Positions 11,801 through 22,130 are shown, counted from the stretch's first letter. The stretch: 64,000 nucleotides of DNA from Conchocele bisecta (GCA_029237695.1 CM055266.1:115275370-115339369); one strand, 5' to 3'. Notes: generated by a model not told the origin, from the letters alone. Made by a program: numbers and translations.

Positions 11801-14800
11801 AGTAACATAAACGACTTGCCTGAACAGTATAAATGATCAACAACGACAACAACCATCCCTCCATCATTTCACATGATAACAGAGTTCATTCATGGAACAT
11901 TGACATGATGGCTGCCATTTTAGTGACGTAATGTAATATGACGTAACTGCAGACAGGGTTTTCCAGTATTAGTGCCCTTCCGGGAAATGAGTGTGTGAGG
12001 GTCTGCATGGAGGTTTCCTCAAATAACATGACAATATTATGAGGACTTTTCTAATTAAATTAATATAACATAATTGGATAAATACTATGCATTACCCACG
12101 ACAGTATATGCCGTATTAAATCGGCAAAACTATGTGCAAAATTCCAAATATTGCCGTTGACTTTGGTATGTGGTATATGTGGCGATGCTGAGTCTAAGAA
12201 AACCATGTAGATTTAAATTGTTCATTATTAAAACAGAAAAATCACGAATATTTACGTACGTTTGTCCATTTGTAGGTATGCATTTGCTGTGTCCCAACAA
12301 TATTCAATCTAACAGCACAAATTATAAAACCGTATGACATAATAAGCACATAGCCTACATAATAAGCACATGTGCAGTTTTCAGGGCACTATTGATGCTA
12401 TGCGTGTGTTTAAATTCCTTCCATGGAAACGTCGTAGAACATTAGTAATACGTATAAAATGTGTGATCAAGTATAACAGTAATTCAAAGACACTAATAAT
12501 CGGCGTTTGCTTGTCAAAATGTGTTTGTTACTTTAAAATGAAAATTTCAGACTAAGTAATGACGATGAAAATATACATTAGTAGTGTGCAAAATGAAAGC
12601 TGTGTTTCTTGGATGGGTTTAAAGTAACATTTAGAGAGAAAATCTGTATGTGTTTGCTATCAGGACCTTGATTCACGTTTGCTGTTTCTTACCCAGCGTC
12701 CAAACGTGAGGTAATATAACGCATTACACATAAGTTGCGCGATTTGACGTGGGCACGAATATTGACTTAGCACGATTATAGGTGTCTGGAATCCAGACAC
12801 CTATAATCGTGCTACGTCAATATTCCAGACTCTGGATGGTATATTTCTTTCCTTCAATGTATGCCTGGCTCAAAACATTTTCAAGCCCATTACTGGTGAG
12901 AGAGATCGAGGTTCTACTGTATTTATAAGACTGGTCCATAGTGTTCTATATTAACAGGTGGGCGATGGCGGAAGGGTTTGGGGCCCACCTGATTCGACGG
13001 CCGGAGCTTGTCAAGGACATCGTTAGACAGGCGAAGGCTCGCGTGGAAAACCCAGACTTTACAGTCTCCATCAAGATGAGGATACATGACAATGTCAGGT
13101 ATACAGTAGAACATCTCTCAACCAGACATGCAGAACAATCCTGATGATGACGTTCATCCGTAATTGAAAAGTGCACAAACATGTAATGGAGACCCCATAT
13201 GTCTGAATTACAGTGGAACCTCTCTAAGCTGGACACCCTGGGACCTCCCAGGGTGTCCGGTTTAGAAAGATTTCACTGTGCACACTTTAATTAAAAAATT
13301 ATGTCTTCAGCTATTGAATTGCGAGGATACGCCAATTTTCTTATACAGGGTACAGTTGTTTCTGTCAAAATGTTCCGGGTTTATACGTGTACAAAGTGTT
13401 GTGCGTTGCGTATCCGTGGAGTTTCCGTTAGTTGCGTTTCAAACCGTGTGTCGTCTACGTGTAATACGTTTTCGGCCATGCGTTGCGTTTCCCCACTCTT
13501 GCGCATGCGCGAAAGTCGAACAAACCGTGTTCAACGCATTGAGTTTCAAAAGCGTGTAATCCGTGTACAACGGTTGTAAACGTATACAACGGTTGTAAAC
13601 AACGTATTGAGTTTCAAAAGCGTGTAATCCGTGTACAACGGTTGTAAACGTATACAACGGTTGTAAGCGTATACAACGCTAAGGTAAACCGTTTAAACGA
13701 TTTAACGCTTTCTTTGACGAACGGTTACACGCATCTACATGTACACAGCACCGTACAGATGAAACCGTGTTATACGTATAACACGTTTCCACGGGTTTTA
13801 ACGCATTACACGTTTTGGTATGCCAACCTTGTATCGCGTAGAATGCGCATGCTCTGATCGTTCTTCGTGTGTTTATATATACTTCTATACTCACTGCAGG
13901 GCTTCTAACATTTTCAGTTTTCCGGTTCTGGACCGATTTTTGAACTCTCAGACCGATTGAGATTTGAAAACTAGTCTTAAAAATCGGTCCGAGAAAAATT
14001 GCCAGTCGGCTGCTATTTCGCTATAAACCTTGTAAATTTACCGGTTTTGACCACCAAGTAATTTATGACACATATCCGCGGGCCATATCCGTGTTAGACC
14101 AGTGTGCAGCTCGCTGTGTATTCAGTTTCTCCAAATATCGATTAATCTTAACACACGCGTAGGACAGGTGTATAGCGGATTAGTGGCTGAAATAGACTGG
14201 CTTCAGCGTAAAGATAATACGAGAGTTCCTAGACTCGCCATTTCTGATGATGTTAAAAATAAAATAAAGAAACCATGCACTGTGTTTATCTGTGTTCGTA
14301 ATATTTAACCCCAATTAACTGACACGGACTATCGGCCCGGGCTATTCCATATTAAGTTAGGAGCTGTTACATTACGCTGTATTAGGCGTCATTTTTGTGT
14401 ATATAAAATGTACATAGGAATGCCGCAGATCCTGATGAGCCGGCTCACGTGATCTACAATTCTCAAACATTTTGATAAACGACAAGGTACATCTGTCGTG
14501 TTAAAAGCGTGACTCATTAGTCATCAGGGATTTGGGATCAATTGAAGTGCTAAATCACACCACCGATGTACTTTGAACTCGATCTGAGGGTATGTATTCG
14601 CGATATTTTAAAAGGGACGAAACAAGGACGCCTCGAAGAGATCGGGGCCGAACAGGTATTTGTGTTAAAACGTGTAACCGTTGTACACGTTTCAACGCTT
14701 TCATATAGCTACACGCTTCCAGGTAAAGCGTTGTACACGTTTCAACTCTTTCACCTCGCTACATATGTATACGCCAAAGCGTGTTATACGCCTTGAAGCT

Positions 14801-17800
14801 GAACGTATTACACGCTTTAAAACTAAACGGTTTGACAATGTGTATTACACGTGTACGAACCGTATTATACGTTTAAACAACGTATACAACGCTTTAAAAC
14901 TAAACGGTTTGACAATGTGTATTACACGTGTACGAACCGTATTATACGTTTAAACAACGTATACAACGCTACAGCAAACCGTTGCGTTCGCGTTGCGTTC
15001 GCGTTGAGTTTTCAAGTGTTGTCTACGTTGGAACAAAAACGGAGACTGCACTGTATGGGATCATATGGCTTCGTAAACATGCGACATATGATGTTGACTT
15101 TACAATATATATTTTCTTGAAAATCTTCCTAACGAACCAGCAGATTTTGATTATGGTGCAACAAAATGATAATTTACATGTTTTATGGTCACATTAAATT
15201 ATCTTCGAGCTGTGTAATTATTTCCAAGAATGACCCATATGCTCTAGACGTTTGCCTACATTGACTGTACTCGAATCTTTGGCAAACCAACCTATATATA
15301 CATGTGACAATTACATACAGTTTAAAGTACACATTGCTATATGTGGCTGTGACTGGAGAAATGAGGCTTATAGGTTTTGTGACCAGTGTAGATCCAGATC
15401 AGCCTGTGCATCCGCACAATCTGATCAGGATTTGCACTGTTTACCAGTCATTCAATGAAACACCCGTCATTTTTTTAACAAGCAATATAGATCGTTATCA
15501 GGAGTGTGCTTTTTCTGAACCTACACTAGTGACAAATCCCATAAACACCATTTCATCAGTAACAGCCACATATTTACCACACCGTGTAGAACAGTGAAGT
15601 GCCTTTGATCAGCTGACCGCTCATATCGTCTACCACAGGGACACGGTAGATATGTGCCAGAAAATGGAGGCTGCGGGCGTATCCTGGATAGGGGTACACG
15701 GACGGACGAAGGATCAGCGGAAACAGCCAGTCAACTTGGAGGCGATTAAATTAGTGAGGGAGAATGTGGGTATACCAGTGATCGCCAACGGTGATGTGAA
15801 GTCGCTGGAAGACGCCCAGACTGTACAGGATATCACTGGTGTCCAAGGTAACTTGCATTTATGCATTCATTCATACCAGATACAGATCTATTTGTTTTCA
15901 TTAAAACAATCTTCTTCATTTCTTTTTGAAAGTGCTTGGTTTCAAATCTTTGCACAGTATTCACGTACGTCTATCAGAGGGATAACCAAATATATTGCCT
16001 GGCTGCCCGGGATAAATCCAAACAGCGACTCGGCAAGTTTCCTGTCAGAGATAAATATAAATTATCAATTGAATTGTCTGTAAAAAAAAAAATGAATACT
16101 GAACACTTTATTCTGTTTTTATTTTAGTGAATTACATTTTAAACATTGTGAAATTGTATGATTCTTTAATGAACATGTATTTACCGTTCAATGATTTCTG
16201 ATTGAATATAAAAATTGGTGTTTTGGTAGTCACAATTGCCACCTGGCAAGCTGAAGATGTTTCTGAGCAAAGAAAAACAACAGAATAATTTTCTATTGCT
16301 TGGAATTTTAACATTTCGCTATCCCTACCGACTGTTTCATCATAATAGGGGCATTGTTACACTGCCATGATCTTGATGTACCATTCTGCAGTACACATTG
16401 AAATGGATCGCCAGCTGATAAAAACGGCCCTTAGGACATTAGACTACCATGTGATTTTTCATGAAAAATATTTACAGAAATCAATAGTTTTTGCAAACTA
16501 ACTATGTTGAAAGTTTAAATACTTCTCAGCCGAGGGGCCATAATACATTGTCACTATGTTTGTATTCGACAGGTGTGATGGCAGCCAGGGGGTTGCTGAT
16601 GAATCCCGCGATGTTTGCCGGCCACGAAACCACCCCAGTACAGTGTGTCAAAGACTGGGTAAGTGCACGGCAATACCTAAATGGCCTACTTTGGTCCGAC
16701 ATGTTTCCCCCCCGAAATTTGGCAAGTATTTTCTGCCTGTTGAACACAGGAAAGTAATATGTGGCCGTGACTAGAGAAATTGTGCTTATGGGATTTGTGT
16801 CCAGTGTAGCTCATCACATCTTGAAGCCTGATAACGATTGATATTGCTTGTTAGAAGTAGGACAGGTGTTTCATTGATGGAATGGTGAACAGTGCAGATC
16901 CTGATCAGACTGTGCGGATGCACAGTCTGATCTGGATCTCCACTGGTCACAAAGCATTTCTCCAGTCACAGCCACATTTATTGACTGTACGGCAGTGTAT
17001 GCTTGGATCTTTCAATTGAGGTCCCATCTTTATATGACCCATGCTGTTGCTGGGATGTTAATTAAACCTGTTCACTTTTTTTCCTTGCAGCTTCGGAAAA
17101 TGTCTTGGATCATTGTCAGGTTCTAATAATCAACCATTTTGCAGCACGAGATGGCAATGTGGCATAGAGAAATGATGCTTATGCCATTTGGTGCCAGTCT
17201 AGCACACTTGTGCAGCCTGATAATGATCTATACTCTTTGTTGGTATCAATCATGGGCATTTCATAAACCAAACCATGAACAATGCAGATTCTGATCAGAC
17301 TACATACATTTATAAACTATTGACAAACAGTGCAGATAATGATGAGGCTAACTTTTGGATCAACATCATTTGCAAGCATTAGATCAGGGCTCGTGTTTAT
17401 GAAGTTCTCAAAATTCGTACTCAAAATTCGTACTCAAAATCATGCACTTTCATTGGCCAACACTGAGCACAGCTCAACCTCCTCCAAATACATTGGCAAA
17501 ATCATGCAGTTTGATTGGCCTAGACCGAGCTGCGACCAATCAAACTTCCTGAATTTGAGCATGGGAACAGAGTACATACCCAAATGTTTTATAAGCTCTG
17601 TAGTGTTGAAAGTGCCAAGATCAGTTCTGTGATTGACAAATCTATCCTGCAGGTGGACATTGCGTTGTCTATGGGGACTCCACACTCGACGTTCCACCAC
17701 CATCTGATGTTTATGTTGGAGAAAATAATGCCGCGAGCTGAACGACGTGTGTTTAATGCTCTAGCCAGCACCACTGCAGTGTTGGACTATTTACAAATGA

Positions 17801-17814
17801 ACTATGACATTTAA
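5721..17814 (+). CDS. DUS4L: tRNA-dihydrouridine(20a/20b) synthase [NAD(P)+]-like, eight coding exons
   Basis: Eight exons with consensus GT/AG borders join in phase to 334 codons plus TAA: 5721-5887, 7470-7591, 9647-9722, 11470-11511, 12958-13098, 15639-15847, 16573-16658, 17653-17814. The product is an FMN-dependent TIM-barrel enzyme that reduces uridine to dihydrouridine in the tRNA D-loop; yeast Dus4 acts at positions 20a and 20b. Visible motifs are ICAPMVRYS (N-terminal strand), LNCGCPQ with the catalytic Cys, VSIKMRI, VHGRTKDQ, IPVIANGD (FMN phosphate site) and GVMAARGLL. Length is close to the human protein (317). The start is the first in-frame ATG before the conserved core; the first 30 residues are acidic and Gly-rich and not conserved. 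No break is seen, so it should be functional. Transposon insertions have enlarged the introns. Confidence 0.93.
5984..6197. mobile_element. palindromic MITE at a TTAA site (family B, copy 1)
   Basis: The ends read TTAACCCTTACAG and CTGAGGGTTAA. The middle is a palindrome with 'catggtttgacagcacttt' and its inverse around TTCCAATGGAA. TTAA with CCC-starting ends is typical of piggyBac (or Kolobok) derivatives. A second copy is at 10,833-11,057. It lies in DUS4L intron 1. Confidence 0.65.
6690..6890. repeat. interspersed repeat, pair with 62,095-62,270
   Basis: Both sites share, in order, 'gggtatgaa-ttt-ttaaatat', 'ttgttattt', 'tgaccac', 'tcaaatggt', 'atatacttctga-cacata' and 'ttttcc-caaac'. 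The segment around 'tgacagttcaaatggt' is partly self-complementary. No coding capacity; class unknown. Confidence 0.45.
7158..7391. mobile_element. foldback MITE (family C, copy 1)
   Basis: The left arm ATGAGACGAGCCATATGATTT is matched in inverse by AAATCACATGGCTCGTCTCAT on the right, and the inner part 'atttacagaaa...tttctgtaaat' also folds back. Related copies are at about 6,280-6,500 and 9,360-9,612. It lies in DUS4L intron 1, just upstream of exon 2. Confidence 0.6.
7470..7591 (+). CDS. DUS4L: DUS4L exon 2
   Basis: Acceptor CTGCAG|A completes the Lys codon. Encodes LPFRMLVRKYSCDLAF and TPMIIADSFLKS, then RDNEFTT, which match the second and third strands of the DUS barrel. Ends AGGG|GTATTT. 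Confidence 0.9.
7679..8578 (+). mobile_element. hairpin-ended element with internal tandem repeats (copy 2)
   Basis: Left end TGTCGCGCCCGCTTGCGG then AAAGCGCG; right end CGCCACAAGGCGCGACATG then GGCCGCGGCC and ATCTAG. The ends are partly complementary (GTCGCGCC against GGCGCGAC). The core is a simple array of 'ggttaagttttttggttaaag' type units around three copies of a longer unit. A GC palindrome followed by CTAG resembles a Helitron 3' end, but the assignment is uncertain. It lies in DUS4L intron 2. Confidence 0.55.
8776..9175. mobile_element. hAT-like MITE
   Basis: The ends are CAGAGCTCCAGATAAG and CTTATCTGGAGCCCTG, with inverted subterminal blocks around 'acccaattaaaat'. A perfect inner hairpin lies near 8,950-9,005 ('catttcattagaattgtctcc' class). 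Flanks share only GGTTA (8,771-8,775 and 9,176-9,180), so an original 8-bp duplication would have to be decayed. Confidence 0.55.
9360..9612. mobile_element. foldback MITE (family C, copy 2), ends close to exon 3
   Basis: AAATGAGACCAGCCATTTGATTT on the left pairs with AAATCACATGGCATGTCTCAAAT on the right, with inner 'tttctgta' arms. The right end lies about 25 bp before the DUS4L exon 3 acceptor, so it may carry part of that acceptor's pyrimidine tract. Confidence 0.55.
9647..9722 (+). CDS. DUS4L: DUS4L exon 3
   Basis: Acceptor TTTCAG|AG. Encodes EDRPLIVQFAAHSASDFADA, the 'PLIVQFA' strand that contacts FMN. The donor CC|GTAAGT leaves phase 2. Confidence 0.9.
9986..10125. repeat. long hairpin in DUS4L intron 3
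   Basis: GAATAGTAGGTTAGTGCCG and ATGGGAAAAAATATCTGGC on the left are matched in inverse on the right, with 'cgggatg' and 'catcccg' in the inner stem. Arms are about 50 bp around a short loop. It may be the folded end of a small transposon; no copies or target duplication were confirmed. Confidence 0.6.
10290..10700. repeat. tandem repeat, about 170 bp per unit
   Basis: Three diverged units each contain 'gatttta-taatatttggccaca', 'ctttgtttcgcatacatcc' and 'aatgt-aggcaaatgtgtta'. Related sequence in the other orientation occurs at 23,040-23,180 and 30,980-31,145. It is part of an interspersed tandem-core repeat family. Confidence 0.55.
10833..11057. mobile_element. palindromic MITE at a TTAA site (family B, copy 2)
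   Basis: Starts TTAACCCTTACA and has the same inner palindrome 'ggtttgacagcactt' around TTCCATTGGAA as the copy at 5,984-6,197, with a short internal duplication. The right TTAA end is not preserved. Confidence 0.6.
11155..11375 (+). mobile_element. SINE-like interspersed repeat (family R1), 3' part
   Basis: Reads 'tgtggtatggacctgg', 'aggttattctaat', 'atgcagcaggttaaat' and 'gctgttgataggccgttaaac', ending in an 'aataaatcaaat' tail. Full-length inverse copies are at 30,335-30,800, 57,968-58,360, 61,124-61,488 and 63,207-63,586. The A-rich simple tail suggests a retroposon. Confidence 0.55.
11470..11511 (+). CDS. DUS4L: DUS4L exon 4 (42-nt micro-exon with the catalytic Cys)
   Basis: Acceptor TTTCCAG|G. 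Encodes FADGVDLNCGCPQ; the Cys of the GCP motif is the general acid in this family. Donor AA|GTGAGT. Only 42 nt long, so homology-based annotation can easily miss it. Confidence 0.9.
11600..12750. other. DUS4L intron 4, no element recognised
   Basis: AT-rich intronic sequence. Short open frames show no recognisable motif. Confidence 0.4.
12758..12825. repeat. near-perfect 68-bp palindrome
   Basis: GAATATTGAC and the 22-bp arm ending TAGGTGTCTGG are followed directly by CCAGACACCTA and the inverse arm, ending GTCAATATTC. There is almost no loop. It lies about 130 bp upstream of DUS4L exon 5. Confidence 0.7.
12958..13098 (+). CDS. DUS4L: DUS4L exon 5
   Basis: Acceptor TTAACAG|G. Encodes KWAMAEGFGAHLIRRPELV through VSIKMRIHDNV. 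The Lys of the SIKMR block corresponds to the conserved FMN/substrate Lys. Donor AG|GTATAC. Confidence 0.92.
13211..13278. mobile_element. mini-foldback with pogo/Tigger-like ends
   Basis: CAGTGGAACCTCTCTAAGC on the left and its inverse ending TTTCACTG on the right flank 'acaccctggga' and 'tcccagggtgt'. The CAGT-GAACCTC end resembles pogo/Tigger inverted repeats. At 68 bp it is essentially two ends joined. Confidence 0.5.
13380..13880. repeat. CpG-rich quasi-palindromic repeat array, part 1
   Basis: Dozens of short words of the type CGTGTAATACG, CGTGTACAACGG, TTGTAAACGTATACAACGG and CGTTGTAAACG follow each other, many being imperfect palindromes (GTTGTAAACGTATACAAC). A block starting GAGTTTCAAAAGCGTG is repeated at 13,541 and 13,609 (period 68). 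CpG is dense here compared with the AT-rich flanks. No coding function is supported although frames stay open by chance. Intron 5 of DUS4L. Confidence 0.65.
14660..15005. repeat. CpG-rich quasi-palindromic repeat array, part 2 with 77-bp tandem
   Basis: The same word family as 13,380-13,880 (CGTTGTACACGTTTCAAC, GTATTACACG, GTATTATACGTTTAAAC). It includes a 77-bp unit present twice (14,821 and 14,898 share AACTAAACGGTTTGAC) and ends in a 'gttgcgttcgc' doublet. The two array parts are separated by about 780 bp of ordinary sequence. Confidence 0.65.
15340..15572. mobile_element. MITE family A (copy 2)
   Basis: TATGTGGCTGTGACTGGAG at the left and the inverse ending ACAGCCACATA at the right. Inner blocks GTAGATCCAGATCAG and TGTGACCAGTGTAG are shared with the copy at 5,493-5,714. 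It ends about 65 bp before the DUS4L exon 6 acceptor. Confidence 0.7.
15639..15847 (+). CDS. DUS4L: DUS4L exon 6
   Basis: Acceptor CCACAG|G. Encodes the VSWIGVHGRT strand and loop (FMN and substrate contacts) and IPVIANGDV. This is the longest exon. Donor CAAG|GTAACT, phase 1. Confidence 0.93.
16573..16658 (+). CDS. DUS4L: DUS4L exon 7
   Basis: Acceptor CGACAG|GT. Encodes GVMAARGLLMNPAMFAGHE, the FMN-phosphate-binding 'GVM-aRg' turn and the linker into the helical domain. Donor TGG|GTAAGT, phase 0. Confidence 0.93.
16759..16979. mobile_element. MITE family A (copy 3)
   Basis: TATGTGGCCGTGACTAGAG at the left and TTTCTCCAGTCACAGCCACA at the right, with GATCCTGATCAGACTGTGCG and its inverse side by side. 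It lies in DUS4L intron 7. Confidence 0.7.
17653..17814 (+). CDS. DUS4L: DUS4L exon 8 (C terminus)
   Basis: Acceptor CCTGCAG|GTG. Encodes VDIALSMGTPHSTFHHHLMF and ERRVFNALASTTAVLDYL, the C-terminal tRNA-binding helical domain, and ends at TAA 17812-17814. Confidence 0.93.
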   Translation: MDIALSMGTPHSTFHHHLMFMLEKIMPRAERRVFNALASTTAVLDYLQMNYDI

Positions 17815-18890
17815 CCTCTAACATGCAGGAATTGGTAGTGTTGTCTGTTGTTTTTTGGCCAAATTTCGGAGATTCTCGTGCACTGTCAAAACGGGTTTGT
17901 AGATTATTGAAAATAAGTAAAAACAAAAGCAGTCAAAAAGAAATTAAATTGTGTTACTTTAGACAATATTTTATTCATCCAATACAAGTGATAAATGATA
18001 CATGATAACTATTAATGCGATTTGACCGAAAGCAGAAATTATCGTGGTCATCTCCCAAATTGTGTTGTAAGGGTTAAACATGCATTTGACAGTATTGATA
18101 AACATTTGCATCTAAATTTAAGAGATTTTTCCAGTTATTGTAGCGTAAATAGAATATCCAGTAAATTAAAGAGATCGACTCTTGATCTGTTTTACTGGCC
18201 TTCATTTGAATATTGTGGATCAGATGGTGTTGTTGTGTTCTGTTTTTACCAACTTTAATGCTATTTAAACCCAAATTAGACCAAATAAAAATGAGACGAC
18301 ACATGAAAGTATGACGAAAGAAAAACATTTGTGGGTATTAATTGGAAGTGATAACCCTGCATTCCCATGTGTATATTGCATGTATAAGGCAATATTACCA
18401 AGTGCCTAGTGCCACGATTCATATGTGATTTTAGATATTTGTCTGGTTTTAAGTGGCTTTTATGAACAATGTGTGACCTACCTCATTTTGTTATATGATT
18501 GTTCATTTTACTGTACTGTCTAGAGACGGACTATACATATACATATATTTGCAGGGAGGTATTTTGTCTATACATGTATATTATGACAACGATATAGTTT
18601 TGTTGATACATACAATGTGGATGATGTAGCAGCATATGATGCACTGACAAATCTTATTGACTGCCATCCTGGCTCTGTGGTGTCTGATCAGGGTCTATTC
18701 TATTCATTAATGTCTCTAACATGCTTACAATGAAATAATACTAGCTTCTAAAATTGACTGCCAACTTCCCTTAGTTCTACACTCAGTTAAAAGAAGCCAT
18801 TTTGTAATGGCGCATATTGTTCCTGATAAAATCTATATGTACCTAATGGCCATACTGCCGTAGCCCATGATTAGGCCATAAATAAAGTTC
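17815..18890 (+). other. DUS4L: DUS4L 3' flank with candidate poly(A) signals
   Basis: AATAAA occurs at 18,284-18,289 and 18,881-18,886 downstream of the DUS4L stop. The second is followed by the T-rich 'gttcttttgttctc', so it is the better candidate. No conserved frame is present. Transcript data would decide. Confidence 0.35.
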
Positions 18891-19454
18891 TTTTGTTCTC
18901 AGACACTGGGTTTGCAGAATGCGATGCGAGAGAGCAAATTTCTTTTTTTAATATTTTTTTTTTAACGAGATCTTAGTCTCCGATTGTTTTTCAAGTCGCC
19001 AGACTCATTTTTCATGTCAGTTAAACATGTGGCTCACATATATGCTTACTAAAGCTAATATAACTTCATTACATGTGAAAAATCACCAGATTTTCATCAC
19101 GGTCATAATTGGATTTAACATTTTTGTGCAAGTAGTGTTTTTGATTGATCATGTGGCGAAATTACGTTTTTATTTGTCCATTACGATACAAGGCTCAAGT
19201 CGCAGGCGTTTCTCTGACACGGCGATATCTGAGAACCAAAGTACTTTAATTTATGGCCTTATATAACAGTCTGAGAAGGTTCTCCAAATAAACCTGTGCT
19301 CAGTCCGAGCAGAGCACAGGTCAGCAATAATCAAACTTATTTAGCAGGATGTGATGATTATGCATACCACAATGCTGAATCTACGCTTAAGGATTTCTAT
19401 TTTAATGGTAAATCTTCACCAAGATTTACTCGTGGACAAGTCATTAGGTGAATT
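18891..19454. other. no gene recognised
   Basis: AT-rich sequence between the DUS4L 3' flank and the tandem-repeat cluster; nothing conserved seen. Confidence 0.3.
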
Positions 19455-20515
19455 CATTTGTTTTTAGCCAGGTTTTGAAAAAAAATCCAGGCTATTGGAT
19501 TGGCGAAAGCCGGGCGGGCGGCGGGCGGGCGGCGTCCACAATCAATGTTAAGTTTTCATGTTTGAGTCCATTTCTTTGTTACTGTACCACCTAGGACCAC
19601 CAAACTTTCACAGCTTCATAATCAAAGGGTGCCCACCACATATCACTATCCAACATGTTACCTTTTTTTTTAACTTGACCCATTTTTTCCGCGTAGTCGA
19701 CTTAGCCATTTTCAATGTTAAGTTTTCGCGTTTACAATGTTAAGTTTTCGTGTTTAAGTCTATTTCTTTGATACTGTACCACCTAGGACCACCACCAAGC
19801 TTCATAATCAAGGGGTGCCCACCACATATCACTATGCAACATGTTACTTTTCTTTTAACTTGACCCATTTTTTCCGCGCAGTCGACTTAGCCATTTTCAA
19901 TGTTAAGTTTTCGCGTTTACAATGTTAAGTTTTCGTGTTTAAGTCCATTTCTTTGGTACTGTACCACCTAGGACCACCAAACTTTCACAGCTTCATAATC
20001 AAGGGGTACCCACCACAATCCCCTATCCAACTGTTACTATAACTCACCATTTTAATTTCGCGTATTCGACCTTTTTTTTTTAGCATTCAATGTTGATTTT
20101 TCGCCCATTTTTTACAATGTTTAAAGTTTTCGTGGTTTCAAGTCCATTTCTTTAGTACTGTACCACCTTAGGACCAGCCAAACTTTCACACTTTTCATAA
20201 TCAAGGGACCCACCACATAATTCAACTAATCCAACAATCTTTTTGTTTAATTTTTTTTTTAACTTCACCCATTTTTTTTTTCGCGTTAGTCCCACTTAGC
20301 CATTTCAATGTTAAGTTTTTCGCGTTTACAATGTTATTTCGTGGTTTAAATCCATTTCTTTGTATGTACCACCTAGGACCACCAAACTTTCACAGCTTCA
20401 TAACCAAGGGGTGCCTACCACATACAACTATCCAACATGTGACAATTTTTTTACCTTCACCTATTATTTCTACGTAATTGACTTAGCCATTTTCAACGTT
20501 AACTTTTTAACGTAC
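19455..20515 (+). mobile_element. element with about 190-bp tandem units and GC-rich head
   Basis: The head reads AGCCAGGTTTTGAAAAA, ATCCAGGCTA and a GC-rich 'gccgggcgggcggcgggcgg' stretch. Then five diverged units follow, each with 'caatgttaagttttcg', 'gtactgtaccacctaggacc', 'actttcacagcttcataat' and 'cgacttagccattttcaa'. A matching tail, 'tatgcttggaaaaaacctgg' with 'ccttcgtggctttgcctcg', appears at 21,490-21,545 and 22,072-22,130, on the far side of other repeats. Those repeats probably inserted into or recombined with this element. Confidence 0.55.
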
Positions 20516-22055
20516 GTCTGCTAAAAGTTTTTTGGTTAAACTTTTTCGTTATACTATATCTCTGCAACTGCTTCGCCCATTACCTTGAAACTTCACATGG
20601 GTGTTTATCATCATCCATATTTTCATTCTAACCCCCAACCGTGCGGCCCCTGTGCCCAATGTCAAGGTCAAATTACTTTGAATGTTTTTGTTAAAGTTTT
20701 TTTGTGTACTATATCTCTGCAACTGCTTCACCCATTACCTTGATACTTCACATGGGTGTTTATCATCATTGTCGCACCTGCTTGCGGAAAGCGCGATCCT
20801 GTGTCCAATGTCAAGGTCAAATTTACTTTGAATTTTTGTTAAAGTTTTTTTCGTGTACTATATCTCTGCAACTGCTTCACCCAATACCTTGTTACTTCAC
20901 ATGGGTGTTTATCATCATTGTCGACCTGCTTGCGGAAAGCGCATCCAGTGCCCAATGTCAAGGTCAAATTACTTTGAATTTTTTTGTTAAAGTTTTTTTC
21001 GTGTACTATGTCTCTGCAACTGCTTCACCCAATACCTTGATACTTCACATGGGTGTTTATCATCATTGTCGCACCTGCTTGCGGAAAGCGCGATCCTGTG
21101 CCCAATGTCAAGGTCAAATTACATTTGAATTTTTTTGTTAAAGTTTTTTCGTGTACTATTTCTCTGCAACTGCTTCACCCAATACCTTGATACTTCACAT
21201 GGGTGTTTATCATCATTGTCGCACCTGCTTGCGGAAAGCGCGATCCTGTGCCCAATGTCAAGGTCAAATTACTTTGAATTTTTTTGTTAAAGTATTTTCG
21301 TGTACTATATCTCTGCAACTGCTTCACCCAATACCTTGATACTTCACATGGGTGTTTATCATCATTGTTGCACCTGCTTGCGGAAAGCGCGATATCGTCG
21401 GCATTTTGGCATACGTCCGTCCGTTCGTCCGTGTGTCCGGTTAAAGTTTTTTGGTTAAAGTTTTTCCATCTACTATATCTATTTTTTTAGTGGTGTCTAT
21501 GCTTGGAAAAAACCTGGCCTTCGTGGCTTTGCCTCGTTTCTTGTTTTACCGTCACCTATTATTTCTACGTAATTGACTTACCCATTTTCAACGTTAACTT
21601 TTTAACGTACGTCTGGTTAAAGTTTTTTGGTTAAAACTTTTTCGTTGTACTATATCTCTGCAACTGCTTCGCCCATTACCTTGAAACTTCACATGGGTGT
21701 TTATCATCATCCATATTTTCATTCTAACCCCCAACCGTGCGGCCCCTGTGCCCAATGTCAAGGTCAAATTACTTTGAATTTTTTTGTTAAAGTTTTTTTG
21801 TGTACTATATCTCTGCAACTGCTTCACCCATTACCTTGATACTTCACATGGGTGTTTATCATCATTGTCGCACCCTGCTTGCGGAAAGCACGATATCGTC
21901 GGCATTTTGGCATACGTCCGTCCTTCCGTCCGTACGTCCGTGTCCGGTTAAAGTTTTTTCGTTAAAGTTTTTCCATCTACTATATCTATTTTTTTAGTGT
22001 CCATGCCTCGCAGGCGCGACATGCAGGCCACGGCCATCTAGTCTACAAAAAGTGG
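20515..22055 (+). mobile_element. stacked copies of the hairpin-ended tandem-repeat element
   Basis: About seven units of roughly 110-200 bp contain 'actatatctctgcaactgctt', 'ttcacatgggtgtttatcat', 'cacctgcttgcggaaagcg' and 'caatgtcaaggtcaaatta'. The segment 20,450-20,680 is repeated at 21,545-21,780 and 21,410-21,545 at 21,900-22,125, a local duplication. The right end 'gcgcgacatgcagg' with 'ccatctagt' (22,014-22,043) matches copy 2. Confidence 0.6.
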
Positions 22056-22130
22056 GTATAATTATGTTATCCAAGTGTCTATGCTTGGAAAAAACCTGGC
22101 CTTCGTGGCTTTGCCTCGTTTCTTGTTTTA

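Noticed and set aside
14566..15197. Overlapping frames in the CpG-rich array as coding exons
   Set aside because: The frames only reflect the repeat words and their 77-bp duplication; no family match and they lie within a DUS4L intron.
20704..21339. 145- and 62-residue frames with HMGVYHHCRTCLRKA repeats
   Set aside because: They are translations of the tandem core of a non-coding hairpin-ended element.
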